A stretch of 64,000 nt of DNA, taken from Hyphomicrobium sp. Lineage in GTDB: Bacteria > Pseudomonadota > Alphaproteobacteria > Rhizobiales > Hyphomicrobiaceae. A program made the position numbers and the translations under genes. A model generated the notes under the pieces. It saw nothing but the letters and a program-made list of their open reading frames with translations. It searched no databases and was not told where the DNA came from. The stretch covers positions 682,001 through 746,000 of the forward strand of contig JASBTM010000008.1 of NCBI GenBank assembly GCA_030148425.1, in the 5' to 3' direction. This document shows positions 18,240-26,203 of the stretch, piece after piece; position 1 is the stretch's first letter; each line of letters begins with the position of its first letter.

Positions 18240-18429
18240 GAGTATCTCCTTGGGACCGGGGGAGGCATTGGGGATCAGTACCCGGCCATCGGAGATCAGA
18301 ACGGCGTGCCTCCGCGCGATCCGTCGCTGTAATTCGACGGATGTCGGGGAATGAATAAAATGAACGAAAACAGGCTAAAACCGGCCGTTTTCCGGTCACA
18401 ATCACTGAGAAAAAATGCGCTGCGCCTCG

Positions 18430-18864
18430 TCAATTGGTTCGATTGACGATCTTTGGATCTCGGGGCTCGACGGCGGCGGACCGGCTCGGCTTCGCTTCGA
18501 TTGGCTTCGCCTCTGCGGTCCGTGCAGGCAACGACGTCGGCTGCGCATAAACGACCCGATCGCGCCCGCTGTAGCAGCCTGCGATGCAGATCACGAGATC
18601 CTCGTTCGGCCTCGCCACCAGAACCCGCTTCACCCACGGACTGTCCTGCATCTGAACGCTGCGGGCCATCGCCCCGTCTTCGGGGACAGTGTTGAGGTTG
18701 TTGGTGCTCGGTACGAAGGGAGCCGCGCCTTCCGGCACGATTTGCGAACCGTCGGAAACCCCGTCTTCGACCTCGCCGTCTTCGGCAAAAACGCCGCTCA
18801 CCGGCATCAAGGCAAGAAACGCGATAAGGGCGGCACGGCCGATCGACCGCGGCGAGCTACGCAT
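18430..18864 (-). CDS. secreted protein, unknown function
   Basis: A 144-residue precursor with a signal peptide ending near FA-ED (residue 28). The mature part is acidic and proline-rich, with one possible disulfide (ICIAGCYSG) and a low-complexity A/E/K/P tail. No family recognised. It lies between the Spy-like gene and the lipoprotein gene, all on the minus strand but separated by more than 100 bases each. Confidence 0.6.
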   Translation of the reverse strand: MRSSPRSIGRAALIAFLALMPVSGVFAEDGEVEDGVSDGSQIVPEGAAPFVPSTNNLNTVPEDGAMARSVQMQDSPWVKRVLVARPNEDLVICIAGCYSGRDRVVYAQPTSLPARTAEAKPIEAKPSRSAAVEPRDPKIVNRTN

Positions 18865-18975
18865 GACAGCAGGCTCCGAAAAACTGAACGAAATCGGAAG
18901 AACTGTGCCGCATCGGGGTTAAAGAACGCTTACGCTACGTCCAAGACGTTCATGGCCTCAAGCCGTTGCGCAAAG

Positions 18976-19422
18976 TTACTCCGCGATCGCAATCTCGAAG
19001 GAGCGCGTGACCGTCTCCCCACTCCCGAGCTTCGCCGTGACCACAAAGGTATCCACGCCCTGCGCCGCAACCCACGCCGTATAGTAGACGGCTGTTCCAG
19101 ACGCCTTCTGTCCGACGCACGTTCCCTTAGCCGAATACTGGATCGTCGTTTCCTGTCCGGGTACGAATGTGACGTCACCCTTCGCCGGCGGTTGGGTGAT
19201 GGAAATTTCTGGAGCGGGCAGTTGCTCGCACTTGTCCCCGAGACCGGCAAAGATGAAGACCCGTGCACGCCTTCCCGGCACCACAGGCTGCGTTCGGACC
19301 GCGACAGCCGGAGACGTTGTGCCACCTCCCGGCTGCAGCGTGGCGATGTTCGCGCCTTGACCCGAACAGCCGGCTAGACCGGTAACAAGCGCTATCGCAA
19401 AACCAATCCCGACAAGCCGCAT
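18976..19422 (-). CDS. lipoprotein, unknown function
   Basis: 148 residues from the ATG at 19422, which has GAGG upstream and gives a clean lipoprotein signal: MRLVGIGFAIALVTGLAGC with a lipobox cysteine at residue 19. The mature part has two further cysteines (DKCEQ and KGTCVG) and looks beta-rich, ending RSFEIAIAE, reminiscent of a single immunoglobulin-like fold. Longer in-frame starts (19491, 19581) would bury the signal peptide and are rejected. Confidence 0.65.
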   Translation of the reverse strand: MRLVGIGFAIALVTGLAGCSGQGANIATLQPGGGTTSPAVAVRTQPVVPGRRARVFIFAGLGDKCEQLPAPEISITQPPAKGDVTFVPGQETTIQYSAKGTCVGQKASGTAVYYTAWVAAQGVDTFVVTAKLGSGETVTRSFEIAIAE

Positions 19423-19669
19423 TTGCCTCGCGTCCACGCCTCTTGGTTCCCCGCGCCGTGCAGAATTGGCGATGTCGTTGCCGAAAATCATGCCCCGCGA
19501 ATCCTCCGTACCCTTGCGGCTCTTATACACCATGCGCGCCGCAACCCATCGCATTGTTGTGCATGTGTAATGTTGCGTCACTAAATGCCGCCTCGGAGGA
19601 ATTAACTGGGGTTAAGCACCGATGTCGCGTGGAAAAGTAGCCACGCCTCCGCCGACGTCGACGGACGTT

Positions 19670-19903
19670 CCTCGTGTTGGCGCGGGCTACACTCGGTATG
19701 CTCCGACGCGAGGCGCAATCTCGATCTCCCGACGGGTTCCTCGCTTCTGAAAAGCAATGAGCGCGCTAGGGCCGCGCAGGTCTTCGGCGAGGTTGGATAT
19801 CACGCCGATCTCGGCGGAATAAACTTCGGGCCGTTCGCCGGCATCGATTGGCGACCACGTTCAGGATCACGGCGTGAAGATCAATCTATCCTGGAAATTT
19901 TAA
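19670..19903 (+). pseudogene. remnant of an autotransporter beta-barrel domain
   Basis: Pieces of an autotransporter C-terminal domain are readable in more than one frame. One frame gives RAAQVFGEVGYHADLGG followed by INFGPFAGI, the conserved strand pair of AT beta-domains, preceded by RRNLDLPTGSSLLK. A second frame, entered near 19845, gives DHVQDHGVKINLSWKF and then TAA at 19901-19903, the classic ending with a terminal phenylalanine. The sequence between these blocks is much shorter than in an intact domain, so there has been deletion as well as frameshift. No passenger domain or signal peptide remains upstream. The remaining ~690-base gap (19423-20109) holds nothing else except the hairpin at 19970-20008. 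Confidence 0.6.
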
Positions 19904-19969
19904 CGCGAGGCTGAGGTTCTAGGGCGATTTTGCAGCGCGATAACCTCAGCGCCGTACTGAAAAATATGA

Positions 19970-20008
19970 CGGGCACCCCCTCGTTGAAAAAGCTCTAAGA
20001 GGTGCCCG
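19970..20008. terminator. hairpin downstream of the autotransporter remnant
   Basis: CGGGCACC-N23-GGTGCCCG, a perfect 8-bp stem with an A-rich loop. It lies 66 bases after the remnant's stop codon and about 100 bases past the 3' end of the leftward ROK-like gene. No T-tract on either strand, so function as a terminator is uncertain. Confidence 0.35.
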
Positions 20009-20109
20009 GCCACCAAGCCTGTTGTTTGTGAAGACAAGCGATGGAGGCATCACTTTTATGCCAGAAAAATCCTAAAAAGCCTGTTATCAGGGGAACTTTG
20101 GACAGACTT

Positions 20110-21180
20110 TTAGGCCCCCTTTTTCACGTCGCGGTTCGTAAAGCGCGCATTGCCGAGGCCGGTGCCGATCGTCAAAACCGCCCAATGTTCGCGGTCCTGC
20201 ATGCGCGGCAGCTCGCTCAATCCCTGCACGACGGCATCATTGTGCATGACGATCATCGTTTCCGATCCACCGATTTCCGGAATGCCCGCCTTGATGGCGC
20301 CCGGGAGATGGAAACTGCTGCTCTCCCAATTGCCCGGCAGATTCTGGCCACCGCGGTCGATAGATCCATCCTCACGGATGATCCCCGGACAGCCAATGCC
20401 GATCAATGGCGCCAGCGCATACTTCTCTTTCTCATTCCAGCGAATTTGGCCTTCGAGCATCTTAACGACGTGGGCGACCGCCTCGGTGCGATTGGTCTCC
20501 GCATCGGCATGGCACCAGATCTCCGAGCTGATCACCTTGCTCTTCTTGAGATCAGGCGACTTCTTGAGATTGAGCGCCACGGTGCCGACGCGGATATTCG
20601 TACCGCCGATGTCGACCGCCAGCATCGTGTCATGACCTTTGAGCATCCATGCGGGCAAGAGATGCGCGGCCCCAATGAGACCCGCTTCATCCGGGTCGTT
20701 TTGAATAAGCTCGAGATCGACGTTCACTTTCGCGGCCTTCAGCAGAAGGCCTGTGCGCCCGACCACGAGCTCTCCAATACGGCTTCCCCGAAATCCGCCG
20801 CCAACGACGATGGCTTCGGTATCGCGCCATTCCTTAGCCTGAAGAAAGCGCTGGATGACCTTCGCGAACTGCTGCGAAAATTCCTCGACCGCGCTTTGCA
20901 CGAGCCCGGCCCCTTCCGGATCTCCGTCCTGAAGCTCTTCGAAAAGCTCGTCTTTCTTCAGCTTCTCGGTGCTCTTTGAACCGAACGGATCTTCTCCGTT
21001 TTTTCGAAGAGGCCTTCGCCATTTCTCAACGATGTCCCAGAACGCGCCTTTGCTGGCCTTGTCGCCGATGAATCCATCGTCATCACGGATTTCGATGTTG
21101 TAGCTGTCAATCGTGACGCTCGGCAAAACCGCTGCGCCATGAGTTGGAAGATCGGATCGGGAGGAAGTCGGTTTGTCCAT
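20110..21180 (-). CDS. ROK-superfamily sugar kinase-like protein with circularly permuted motif order
   Basis: 356 residues. ROK kinases normally run phosphate-1 (DIGGTK), catalytic NDxN, phosphate-2 (GTG), a Zn motif, and a C-terminal half with GDP..., IVLGGG (adenosine) and AGLxGAA. Here the C-terminal half comes first: LFEELQDGDPEG (79-90), AIVVGGGF (123-130) and EAGLIGAA (165-172). After a short linker come LAVDIGGTNIRVG (187-199), GIGCPGIIREDG (261-272), HNDA (313-316, putative catalytic Asp315) and TIGTGLGN (338-344), near the end. The C-x-C-G-x2-G-C zinc motif is absent; residues 20-60 (DSYNIEIRDDDGFIGD) may replace it. A sugar or amino-sugar substrate is likely but unspecified. The protein is probably cytoplasmic. 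The ATG at 21180 is the only good start. Confidence 0.8.
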   Translation of the reverse strand: MDKPTSSRSDLPTHGAAVLPSVTIDSYNIEIRDDDGFIGDKASKGAFWDIVEKWRRPLRKNGEDPFGSKSTEKLKKDELFEELQDGDPEGAGLVQSAVEEFSQQFAKVIQRFLQAKEWRDTEAIVVGGGFRGSRIGELVVGRTGLLLKAAKVNVDLELIQNDPDEAGLIGAAHLLPAWMLKGHDTMLAVDIGGTNIRVGTVALNLKKSPDLKKSKVISSEIWCHADAETNRTEAVAHVVKMLEGQIRWNEKEKYALAPLIGIGCPGIIREDGSIDRGGQNLPGNWESSSFHLPGAIKAGIPEIGGSETMIVMHNDAVVQGLSELPRMQDREHWAVLTIGTGLGNARFTNRDVKKGA

Positions 21181-21277
21181 CAGGCAAACGACGCCGATTG
21201 AGCAAATTAGTTCCCACGGGAACCAACTATTCCTCCGGCGACTTGGCTAATGGGAAGTCATTGAGCGAGGAAGCACG

Positions 21278-21469
21278 ATGGCCAAGACACCTGGAACACA
21301 TTCGACCGACGATAAATCACAGCAGCCGCGCCAGACCGAGACGCCGTCGCCTCGCGAGCGGTCCGCCATTGCAAACGAAGACCGAACGCGCGCACGCGAC
21401 AAGCTCGCAGCCGGACAACGCAACCATGCCCGGAAGCACAATCACAAAGTTGCGAAGTCGGGTTCTTGA
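21278..21469 (+). CDS. small basic hydrophilic protein
   Basis: 63 residues, strongly charged and lacking hydrophobic stretches (MAKTPGTHSTDDKSQQPRQ..., ending KHNHKVAKSGS), so probably disordered or nucleic-acid binding. GAGGAAGCACG precedes the ATG. It is first of three tightly packed small genes ending at 21823; its 3' end overlaps the next reading frame by 44 bases. No family recognised. Confidence 0.5.
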   Translation: MAKTPGTHSTDDKSQQPRQTETPSPRERSAIANEDRTRARDKLAAGQRNHARKHNHKVAKSGS

Positions 21470-21635
21470 GGGCCGCTCTTTCAGGGCAACGCACACAATA
21501 ACGATCAGAAAAATCAAAGCCGGATATCGCCTGGTGTCGAAGAAGGGAAAGAACCTCGGCACGTACAAAACCAAGGACGGCGCGAAACAGCGCGAGCGCC
21601 AGGTTCAATATTTCAAGAAGGCAAAGGGTAAGTAA
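21426..21635 (+). CDS. small basic protein, LGTYKTKxGA pattern
   Basis: 69 residues from the ATG at 21426; translation may truly begin further in. The well-formed part is ITIRKIKAGYRLVSKKGKN followed by LGTYKTKDGAKQRERQVQYFKK, a short beta-hairpin/helix pattern seen in small uncharacterised bacterial and phage-like proteins (compare LvSKKGkxLGxykskexAekRerqvqyFK). The start overlaps the preceding gene, and the stop overlaps the next gene's start (TAATG), implying coupled translation. Confidence 0.6.
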   Translation: MPGSTITKLRSRVLEGRSFRATHTITIRKIKAGYRLVSKKGKNLGTYKTKDGAKQRERQVQYFKKAKGK

Positions 21636-21823
21636 TGGCAACGTTGACCTTGATCTGCGGCCGCCCTGGCAATCCGCACGATCCCGGCTCTGATCCGGAT
21701 TTCGATCCCAACATCGAGCCAAATTCGCCGGACGAGCCGTTGCCAGAGCCCAATACGCCGCCTCCGCCGCCAGATCAGCCACCCGAAGAACCGGACGTGC
21801 CCCCCGCAATCCGGCCCGACTGA
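21635..21823 (+). CDS. small proline/aspartate-rich protein
   Basis: 62 residues beginning MATLTLICGRPGNP, then a low-complexity acidic proline-rich stretch (repeated D-P, E-P and PPPPP). The start overlaps the preceding stop in TAATG, so it is likely translated by coupling. No signal peptide or membrane segment. The function is unknown; proline-rich tails of this kind often act as spacers or binding peptides. Confidence 0.5.
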   Translation: MATLTLICGRPGNPHDPGSDPDFDPNIEPNSPDEPLPEPNTPPPPPDQPPEEPDVPPAIRPD

Positions 21824-21886
21824 ACGTTGACCTAAGCGAATGCCCTGTGTCACGATCTCGCCCCAGGAGATCGGTAGTCGGGCGTC

Positions 21887-22699
21887 GTGAAGCTCAATCT
21901 TTCAGAACTCAATCGCCGTTACGTGCGCGAAGGCCGTCCACTGGACAAAGCAACCGAGGACGCTCTCAAGGCCGATCCCCGAGCGGGTGCTCGCGCGATC
22001 CTCAACGTCATAGAACGGCGGCGCTTCGAAAACCGCGCCGAAGGTCAAAGACTTCGCAAGCTCTTACGTTTCGAAACAGAATTGTGGCTCGCGGGGACGA
22101 TGCGCGTCGCGGGCGTCGATGAAGCTGGCATGAGCCCTCTCGCGGGACCGGTCTGCGCCGCGGCGGTGATATTCGCACCCGGCACACGCATCCCCGGCGT
22201 CGACGATTCAAAGAAGCTCGATCCTGCCACGCGCGCCGATTTAGCCGTCGAAATCAAAGCTACAGCATTGGCATGGTCGGTCGGATGGGCCGAGGTCCAC
22301 GAAATCGATAGTATCAATATCTATTGGGCGGGACTTCTGGCCATGCGCCGGGCGCTCGATGGGCTGGCGGCCAAACCCGACCACGTCCTGATCGACGCGA
22401 GAAAACTAAAGGACCTCGACGTCCCCCAGCAGGCCATCATTCAAGGCGATTGCAAAAGCCTGACGATCGCTGCCGCGTCGATCATCGCCAAGACAACACG
22501 CGATAAACTGATGTGTGAGCTCGACGCCGAATATCCAGGATACGGTTTGCGATTCCACAAAGGCTATCCGGTGCGCGATCACATCGCGGCGCTAAACGAA
22601 CTTGGTGCAACTCCGATTCATCGCCGCTCGTTTGCAGCGGTCCGTAGCGTCCTCGGATTGCCGCCGCTCCCGCCGTGGCCGGCCCAGGCCAGCAGCTAG
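21887..22699 (+). CDS. rnhB: ribonuclease HII with atypical GRG motif and N-terminal extension
   Basis: 270 residues from a GTG at 21887. The RNase HII domain begins near residue 73: VAGVDEAGMSPLAGPV (catalytic D78, E79), DDSKKL (106-111), VLIDARKL (D170), GDCKSLTIAAASIIAKTTRD (D206) and FHKGYPVRDH. These four acidic residues suggest an active nuclease that cleaves RNA in DNA-RNA hybrids. Two oddities stand out. The conserved GRG after DEA reads GMS (81-83); in characterised enzymes this motif contacts the ribonucleotide 2'-OH. The ~70-residue N-terminal helix-rich part is longer than in minimal RNase HII, somewhat like extended Gram-positive forms. Whether a canonical copy exists elsewhere cannot be seen. 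Confidence 0.85.
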   Translation: MKLNLSELNRRYVREGRPLDKATEDALKADPRAGARAILNVIERRRFENRAEGQRLRKLLRFETELWLAGTMRVAGVDEAGMSPLAGPVCAAAVIFAPGTRIPGVDDSKKLDPATRADLAVEIKATALAWSVGWAEVHEIDSINIYWAGLLAMRRALDGLAAKPDHVLIDARKLKDLDVPQQAIIQGDCKSLTIAAASIIAKTTRDKLMCELDAEYPGYGLRFHKGYPVRDHIAALNELGATPIHRRSFAAVRSVLGLPPLPPWPAQASS

Positions 22700-22868
22700 A
22701 TCGGTCGGCGCCTCGGTCTTACTGCCGCATGCTCCAGACCTATGTTTTGAAATTATGACAGTTGCAGTCCAGCGACCGAGATGATTTCTGGACATCCGCA
22801 AGTCCTAAGATGTCCGTGTTCGGGCGCGCACAGCTTTGTGCACGCCGTTCAAAAGCGTGGGGTGAGTC

Positions 22869-23087
22869 ATGACATCGGAAAGCGACCTTGAGGAAGCCCG
22901 GTCCGAAGCGCAGCTCATATTAGACCTCCGAGACGACGACGTTGCGCAGATGTTCTTTCAGCATACGATGCGCAGAAACCTCTCGCGCACTGTCCGACAC
23001 CTCGACAAGCTGATGCAAAAAGGCGGCGACGATCGTAAGCTTGGAGAAAGCGCGCTCGAGAGATTGGGCTTTAGCGCCCATAACTGA
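22869..23087 (+). CDS. small helical protein, unknown function
   Basis: 72 residues, charged, all-helical in appearance (LEEARSEAQLILDLRDDDVAQMFF, then MRRNLSRTVRHLDKLM). No membrane segment. The start at 22869 has GGGGTGAG upstream. It lies alone between rnhB and the end of the signalling cluster, which is on the opposite strand. No family recognised. Confidence 0.55.
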   Translation: MTSESDLEEARSEAQLILDLRDDDVAQMFFQHTMRRNLSRTVRHLDKLMQKGGDDRKLGESALERLGFSAHN

Positions 23088-23125
23088 GCGAACGCCAGGA
23101 CGACCATTCTGAAAGCGGTGACGCC

Positions 23126-24151
23126 CTAAACGGGGAACCGCAAGGTGGCGCGCGTACCCTTCGAGCTCCCGGCCAGATCGAGCGTACCGCCGAGGCTCGA
23201 CGTCATCGACGACATCACGCGCGTTCCGAGCCGCGTCCCCTGTGCCATCTTCGTGTTGTCGAGACCGACGCCGTCGTCTTCCACGGTCAGCACGACCTGA
23301 TCGCCGCTCCGGATCACCTCGACGCGAATGTCTCCGTCCGTCCGGCCCGGATAGGCGTACTTGTAGGCGTTCGTAACGAGTTCGGTTACGATGATGCCGA
23401 CGGACACGGCCCGATCGGTCGTAATCGACAAGGCCACGCAGTCGAGACGGACCGGGTGGCTGCGGCCAGCATCCCCCATCGCCGTCTTGATGTCCGCGAT
23501 GAGGCTCGTCAGGTATTCCTTCAGGTCGACCATCGTCACGTCATGCGACGTATAAAGACGCCGATGCACGCCCGCGATCGCCATAATGCGCGCACTCATT
23601 TGATCGAGCAGATCCTGAGCACTGGCATCGGCCACCGAATGACGCTGCAATGCCAATAGGCCCGCGACAATCGCCAGCGAATTGGCGACCCGATGGTTCA
23701 CTTCTTTCAGCATCAACTCGGCACGGTCGCGCGCATTTCGAATTTCGATATCCGCCGCTTCCATATCCCGCCGCAGGCGCTCCTGCTCCAGCGACGTCTC
23801 GACAGATTTGGTCAGCAATTCGCGAAAATGACCCTGCACGTCCTTCCACACATAGTCGATCGCACCGGCCTTCAGCGCGGCGACCGCGATGTGGCTATCT
23901 TCCGACCCGGTGACGTAGATGACCGGAGGCGGATTATCGAGCGCGCGAATTTCCTTGATCACCTGCAGCCCGGTCTTACCCGGCATGTGATGGTCGAGCG
24001 CGACGATGTCATAAGACTTCGCGCGGATCAGCTCGAGCCCGTTGTCGCCGGAATGGGCGAGTTCGACATCGAATCCGTTCGCCTGCAACGTCTTCTGAAC
24101 CAAACGCCCGATGCCCGGATCGTCATCGATATAGAGCACCTTCGGCGGCAT
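23126..24151 (-). CDS. response regulator/histidine kinase hybrid (receiver + HisKA_2-HATPase)
   Basis: 341 residues. An N-terminal receiver domain (VLYIDDDPG at the start, phosphoacceptor D53 in ALDHHMPG, KD at 103-104) is followed by a short coiled coil. Next comes a HisKA_2/HWE-type phosphorylation box with EVNHRVANSLA (H153) and an HATPase_c domain (ELVTNAYKYAY N-box, DDGVGL). There is no membrane segment. In Alphaproteobacteria such kinases commonly feed general-stress or light-responsive relays. It begins two bases after the stop of the preceding receiver gene, so all three genes of this cluster form an operon transcribed leftward, with this gene last. No DNA-binding output is present. 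Confidence 0.9.
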   Translation of the reverse strand: MPPKVLYIDDDPGIGRLVQKTLQANGFDVELAHSGDNGLELIRAKSYDIVALDHHMPGKTGLQVIKEIRALDNPPPVIYVTGSEDSHIAVAALKAGAIDYVWKDVQGHFRELLTKSVETSLEQERLRRDMEAADIEIRNARDRAELMLKEVNHRVANSLAIVAGLLALQRHSVADASAQDLLDQMSARIMAIAGVHRRLYTSHDVTMVDLKEYLTSLIADIKTAMGDAGRSHPVRLDCVALSITTDRAVSVGIIVTELVTNAYKYAYPGRTDGDIRVEVIRSGDQVVLTVEDDGVGLDNTKMAQGTRLGTRVMSSMTSSLGGTLDLAGSSKGTRATLRFPV

Positions 24152-24153
24152 GG

Positions 24154-24603
24154 TCACTTCGTTTCTGGAACTTGAATGACGGAGAAGAAGAGACCCAACT
24201 GCCGGATCGCATTGGCGAAGTTCTCGTAGTCGACGGGCTTCGTGATGTAGACGTTGGCGCCAAGATCGTAGCATCGCTGGATTTCGCGCTCGTCGTCGGT
24301 GGTGGTCAGCACGACAACCGGCGTTCGCTTGGTATGAACGTTCGCCTTGATCTTCTCCAAAATACTTACGCCCGTCATGTCAGGTAGGTTCAAATCCAGC
24401 AGCACCAGGAGATGCTTGCGGGAGCTGCATTCACCGCTGCCGTTCTGTCCGAACAAGAACGCGAGCGCCTCGGTTCCGTTCGCAAAAGCCATGATGTCGT
24501 TGTTGACGCCCGCCCTGCGAATATTCTTCTCGATGAGACGTGCATGCCCCGCATCGTCCTCGATCATCACGATCTGGACCGCCTTGCCTTCGTTATCGCT
24601 CAT
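24154..24603 (-). CDS. single-domain response regulator (Rcp1/CheY-like)
   Basis: 149 residues forming one receiver domain: acidic pair in IVMIEDDAGH, phosphoacceptor D70 in LLDLNLPDMTG, TTTDD, and the conserved lysine in YITKPVDY. It has the extended form typical of Rcp1-type regulators that partner phytochrome-like kinases, with an insertion (GQNGSGECSSRKH) before the phospho-Asp strand. It overlaps the upstream sensor kinase gene by 11 bases and is followed by the hybrid kinase after 2. The likely role is to shuttle phosphate from the CHASE3 kinase to another component. Confidence 0.9.
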   Translation of the reverse strand: MSDNEGKAVQIVMIEDDAGHARLIEKNIRRAGVNNDIMAFANGTEALAFLFGQNGSGECSSRKHLLVLLDLNLPDMTGVSILEKIKANVHTKRTPVVVLTTTDDEREIQRCYDLGANVYITKPVDYENFANAIRQLGLFFSVIQVPETK

Positions 24604-26080
24604 TCCGCTTCTCCGGCAGTTTTCGAGGAAGCATGACGCGGAACGTCGTGCCTTTCCCAAGCTCTGAATTCATAATGATCTCGCCCCCAAGGCGCCGGAC
24701 AAGGGTTCGGACGTGGGCCAGTCCAATTCCCTCGCCCTGTTTATCCTGCACTCCGGCCCGTCGGAAGAGATCGAACACACGCTCTCCATCCTCGGCGGCT
24801 ATGCCGCGGCCGTTATCCTCGATCTCGATGAGGACCGCGCCCCACTGACTCGGCCGCTGACGGATGGACAAACGCAGCTTGCGATCAGAGGCGGTGTATT
24901 TGACTGCGTTATCAATGAGATTCCCGAAAACCTGTTCGAGCGCCAGCCGGTCGCTTTCGATCGTCGGCATGGGCCGCACGATTTCGACTTCTCCCCCTGC
25001 TTCCGAAACACGGTGCTGCACGGCCGCAACCGCAGATTCAAAAAACTCCTGAAGGTCGACAGCCTCCGGCCGAAGCACCCGCTGACCTTCGCGAGATAGC
25101 TTGAGGATGGCTTTGATGAGGCCATCCATCTTTTGCGTCGATGTCCGGATGAAGCCGATCGACTCCGGTAAATCCTCCCGGATCGCGGCGCGCGCGGCAA
25201 CCCCCGATGCCAGCTCGTCGAGCTTCGGATCGTCGCAAAGGGCGGTCAGTGTTCCGAGGCCCGCTTCCAATTCCGCCGTGTACCCCATGACATTGACGAG
25301 CGGCGCCCGCAGATCGTGACTGACGATATACGCGAAACGCTGGATTTCATCGTTCGCACGCTGCAGATCGGCCGTCCTTTCTTTCACGCGCGTCTCAAGA
25401 CCGGTGTTGAGAAATTCCATCTCGGAGCGTGCTCCGAGCAGCTCGCGCGTATATCTCAAAATCGTAGCCGCTGCGCCGATGGCGGCAAGCAAAATCACGA
25501 CGCCCGCACCCACTGTGAACCAACGCGCGAGGACCGCGTTGCTTTCTTGATCCCTGATGCTGTCCGTCAGGTGCCCTTCGACGGCATCGCCCTGCGATGA
25601 TACCAGCCGTCGGATGAGATCCATATCGGCCTTGCCCCTGTCCGACCTGACGATGGCCATCGCTTCATCGGACTTGCTTTCCTGCTTGAGCTCGACAGTA
25701 AGGGCAAGCTCTTTCAGCTTGTCCGCAATCGCGTCGGCAATCTTCCGGACATTAGCTTCAGCTTCGGAATCACCCAGGAATTTTTCTCGGACATCATCTA
25801 ATCGCGGAGCTACCTCTTTAATCGCGTCCCTATAGGGCGCGAGATAACGCTCTTCTCCGGTAATTAGATATCCGCGTTGGCCCGTCTCGGCGTCTTGGAC
25901 AGTCGACAAGAGACGCGCAAGCACTGTCCGCTGCTCTCGGGCGCGCAAGACTTCTTCCGTGGAATTGGTCGTTTTCTGCAATAACCAGAATGAAACGGCG
26001 ACGAGAACAATCAAGGTGAGAAGGGCTGCGGCCGCGAATGCGTAGGTGGCGCGCAGAAGGCCTGGGGAATTGAGGCTCAT
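24593..26080 (-). CDS. CHASE3-domain sensor histidine kinase
   Basis: 495 residues. TM1 (about 13-34) is followed by an extracytoplasmic helical CHASE3 domain (to about 185, with QDAETGQRGYLITGEERYL), TM2 (187-207) and a coiled coil. The HisKA box is FAYIVSHDLRAPL (H255), and the HATPase_c domain shows the FGNLIDNAVKYTA N-box, EIEDNGRG and GEGIGLAHV. The phytochrome-kinase style H-box and the downstream Rcp1-like regulator are a usual pairing. It is first gene of the three-gene operon; the CHASE3 ligand cannot be predicted. The AT-rich upstream region (26081-26160) may hold the promoter. Confidence 0.92.
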   Translation of the reverse strand: MSLNSPGLLRATYAFAAAALLTLIVLVAVSFWLLQKTTNSTEEVLRAREQRTVLARLLSTVQDAETGQRGYLITGEERYLAPYRDAIKEVAPRLDDVREKFLGDSEAEANVRKIADAIADKLKELALTVELKQESKSDEAMAIVRSDRGKADMDLIRRLVSSQGDAVEGHLTDSIRDQESNAVLARWFTVGAGVVILLAAIGAAATILRYTRELLGARSEMEFLNTGLETRVKERTADLQRANDEIQRFAYIVSHDLRAPLVNVMGYTAELEAGLGTLTALCDDPKLDELASGVAARAAIREDLPESIGFIRTSTQKMDGLIKAILKLSREGQRVLRPEAVDLQEFFESAVAAVQHRVSEAGGEVEIVRPMPTIESDRLALEQVFGNLIDNAVKYTASDRKLRLSIRQRPSQWGAVLIEIEDNGRGIAAEDGERVFDLFRRAGVQDKQGEGIGLAHVRTLVRRLGGEIIMNSELGKGTTFRVMLPRKLPEKRNER

Positions 26081-26203
26081 TAAATGTCCGGTCTGCCGTA
26101 TCTATTCGCCTCGATAAGGCAGTTTCGGAAAAAGCGCCATATATATACGCGGCGACCGCGGGAACGTTCTCAAAGCCAAAAAGTTCCCGCGGCCTCGGGA
26201 TGC

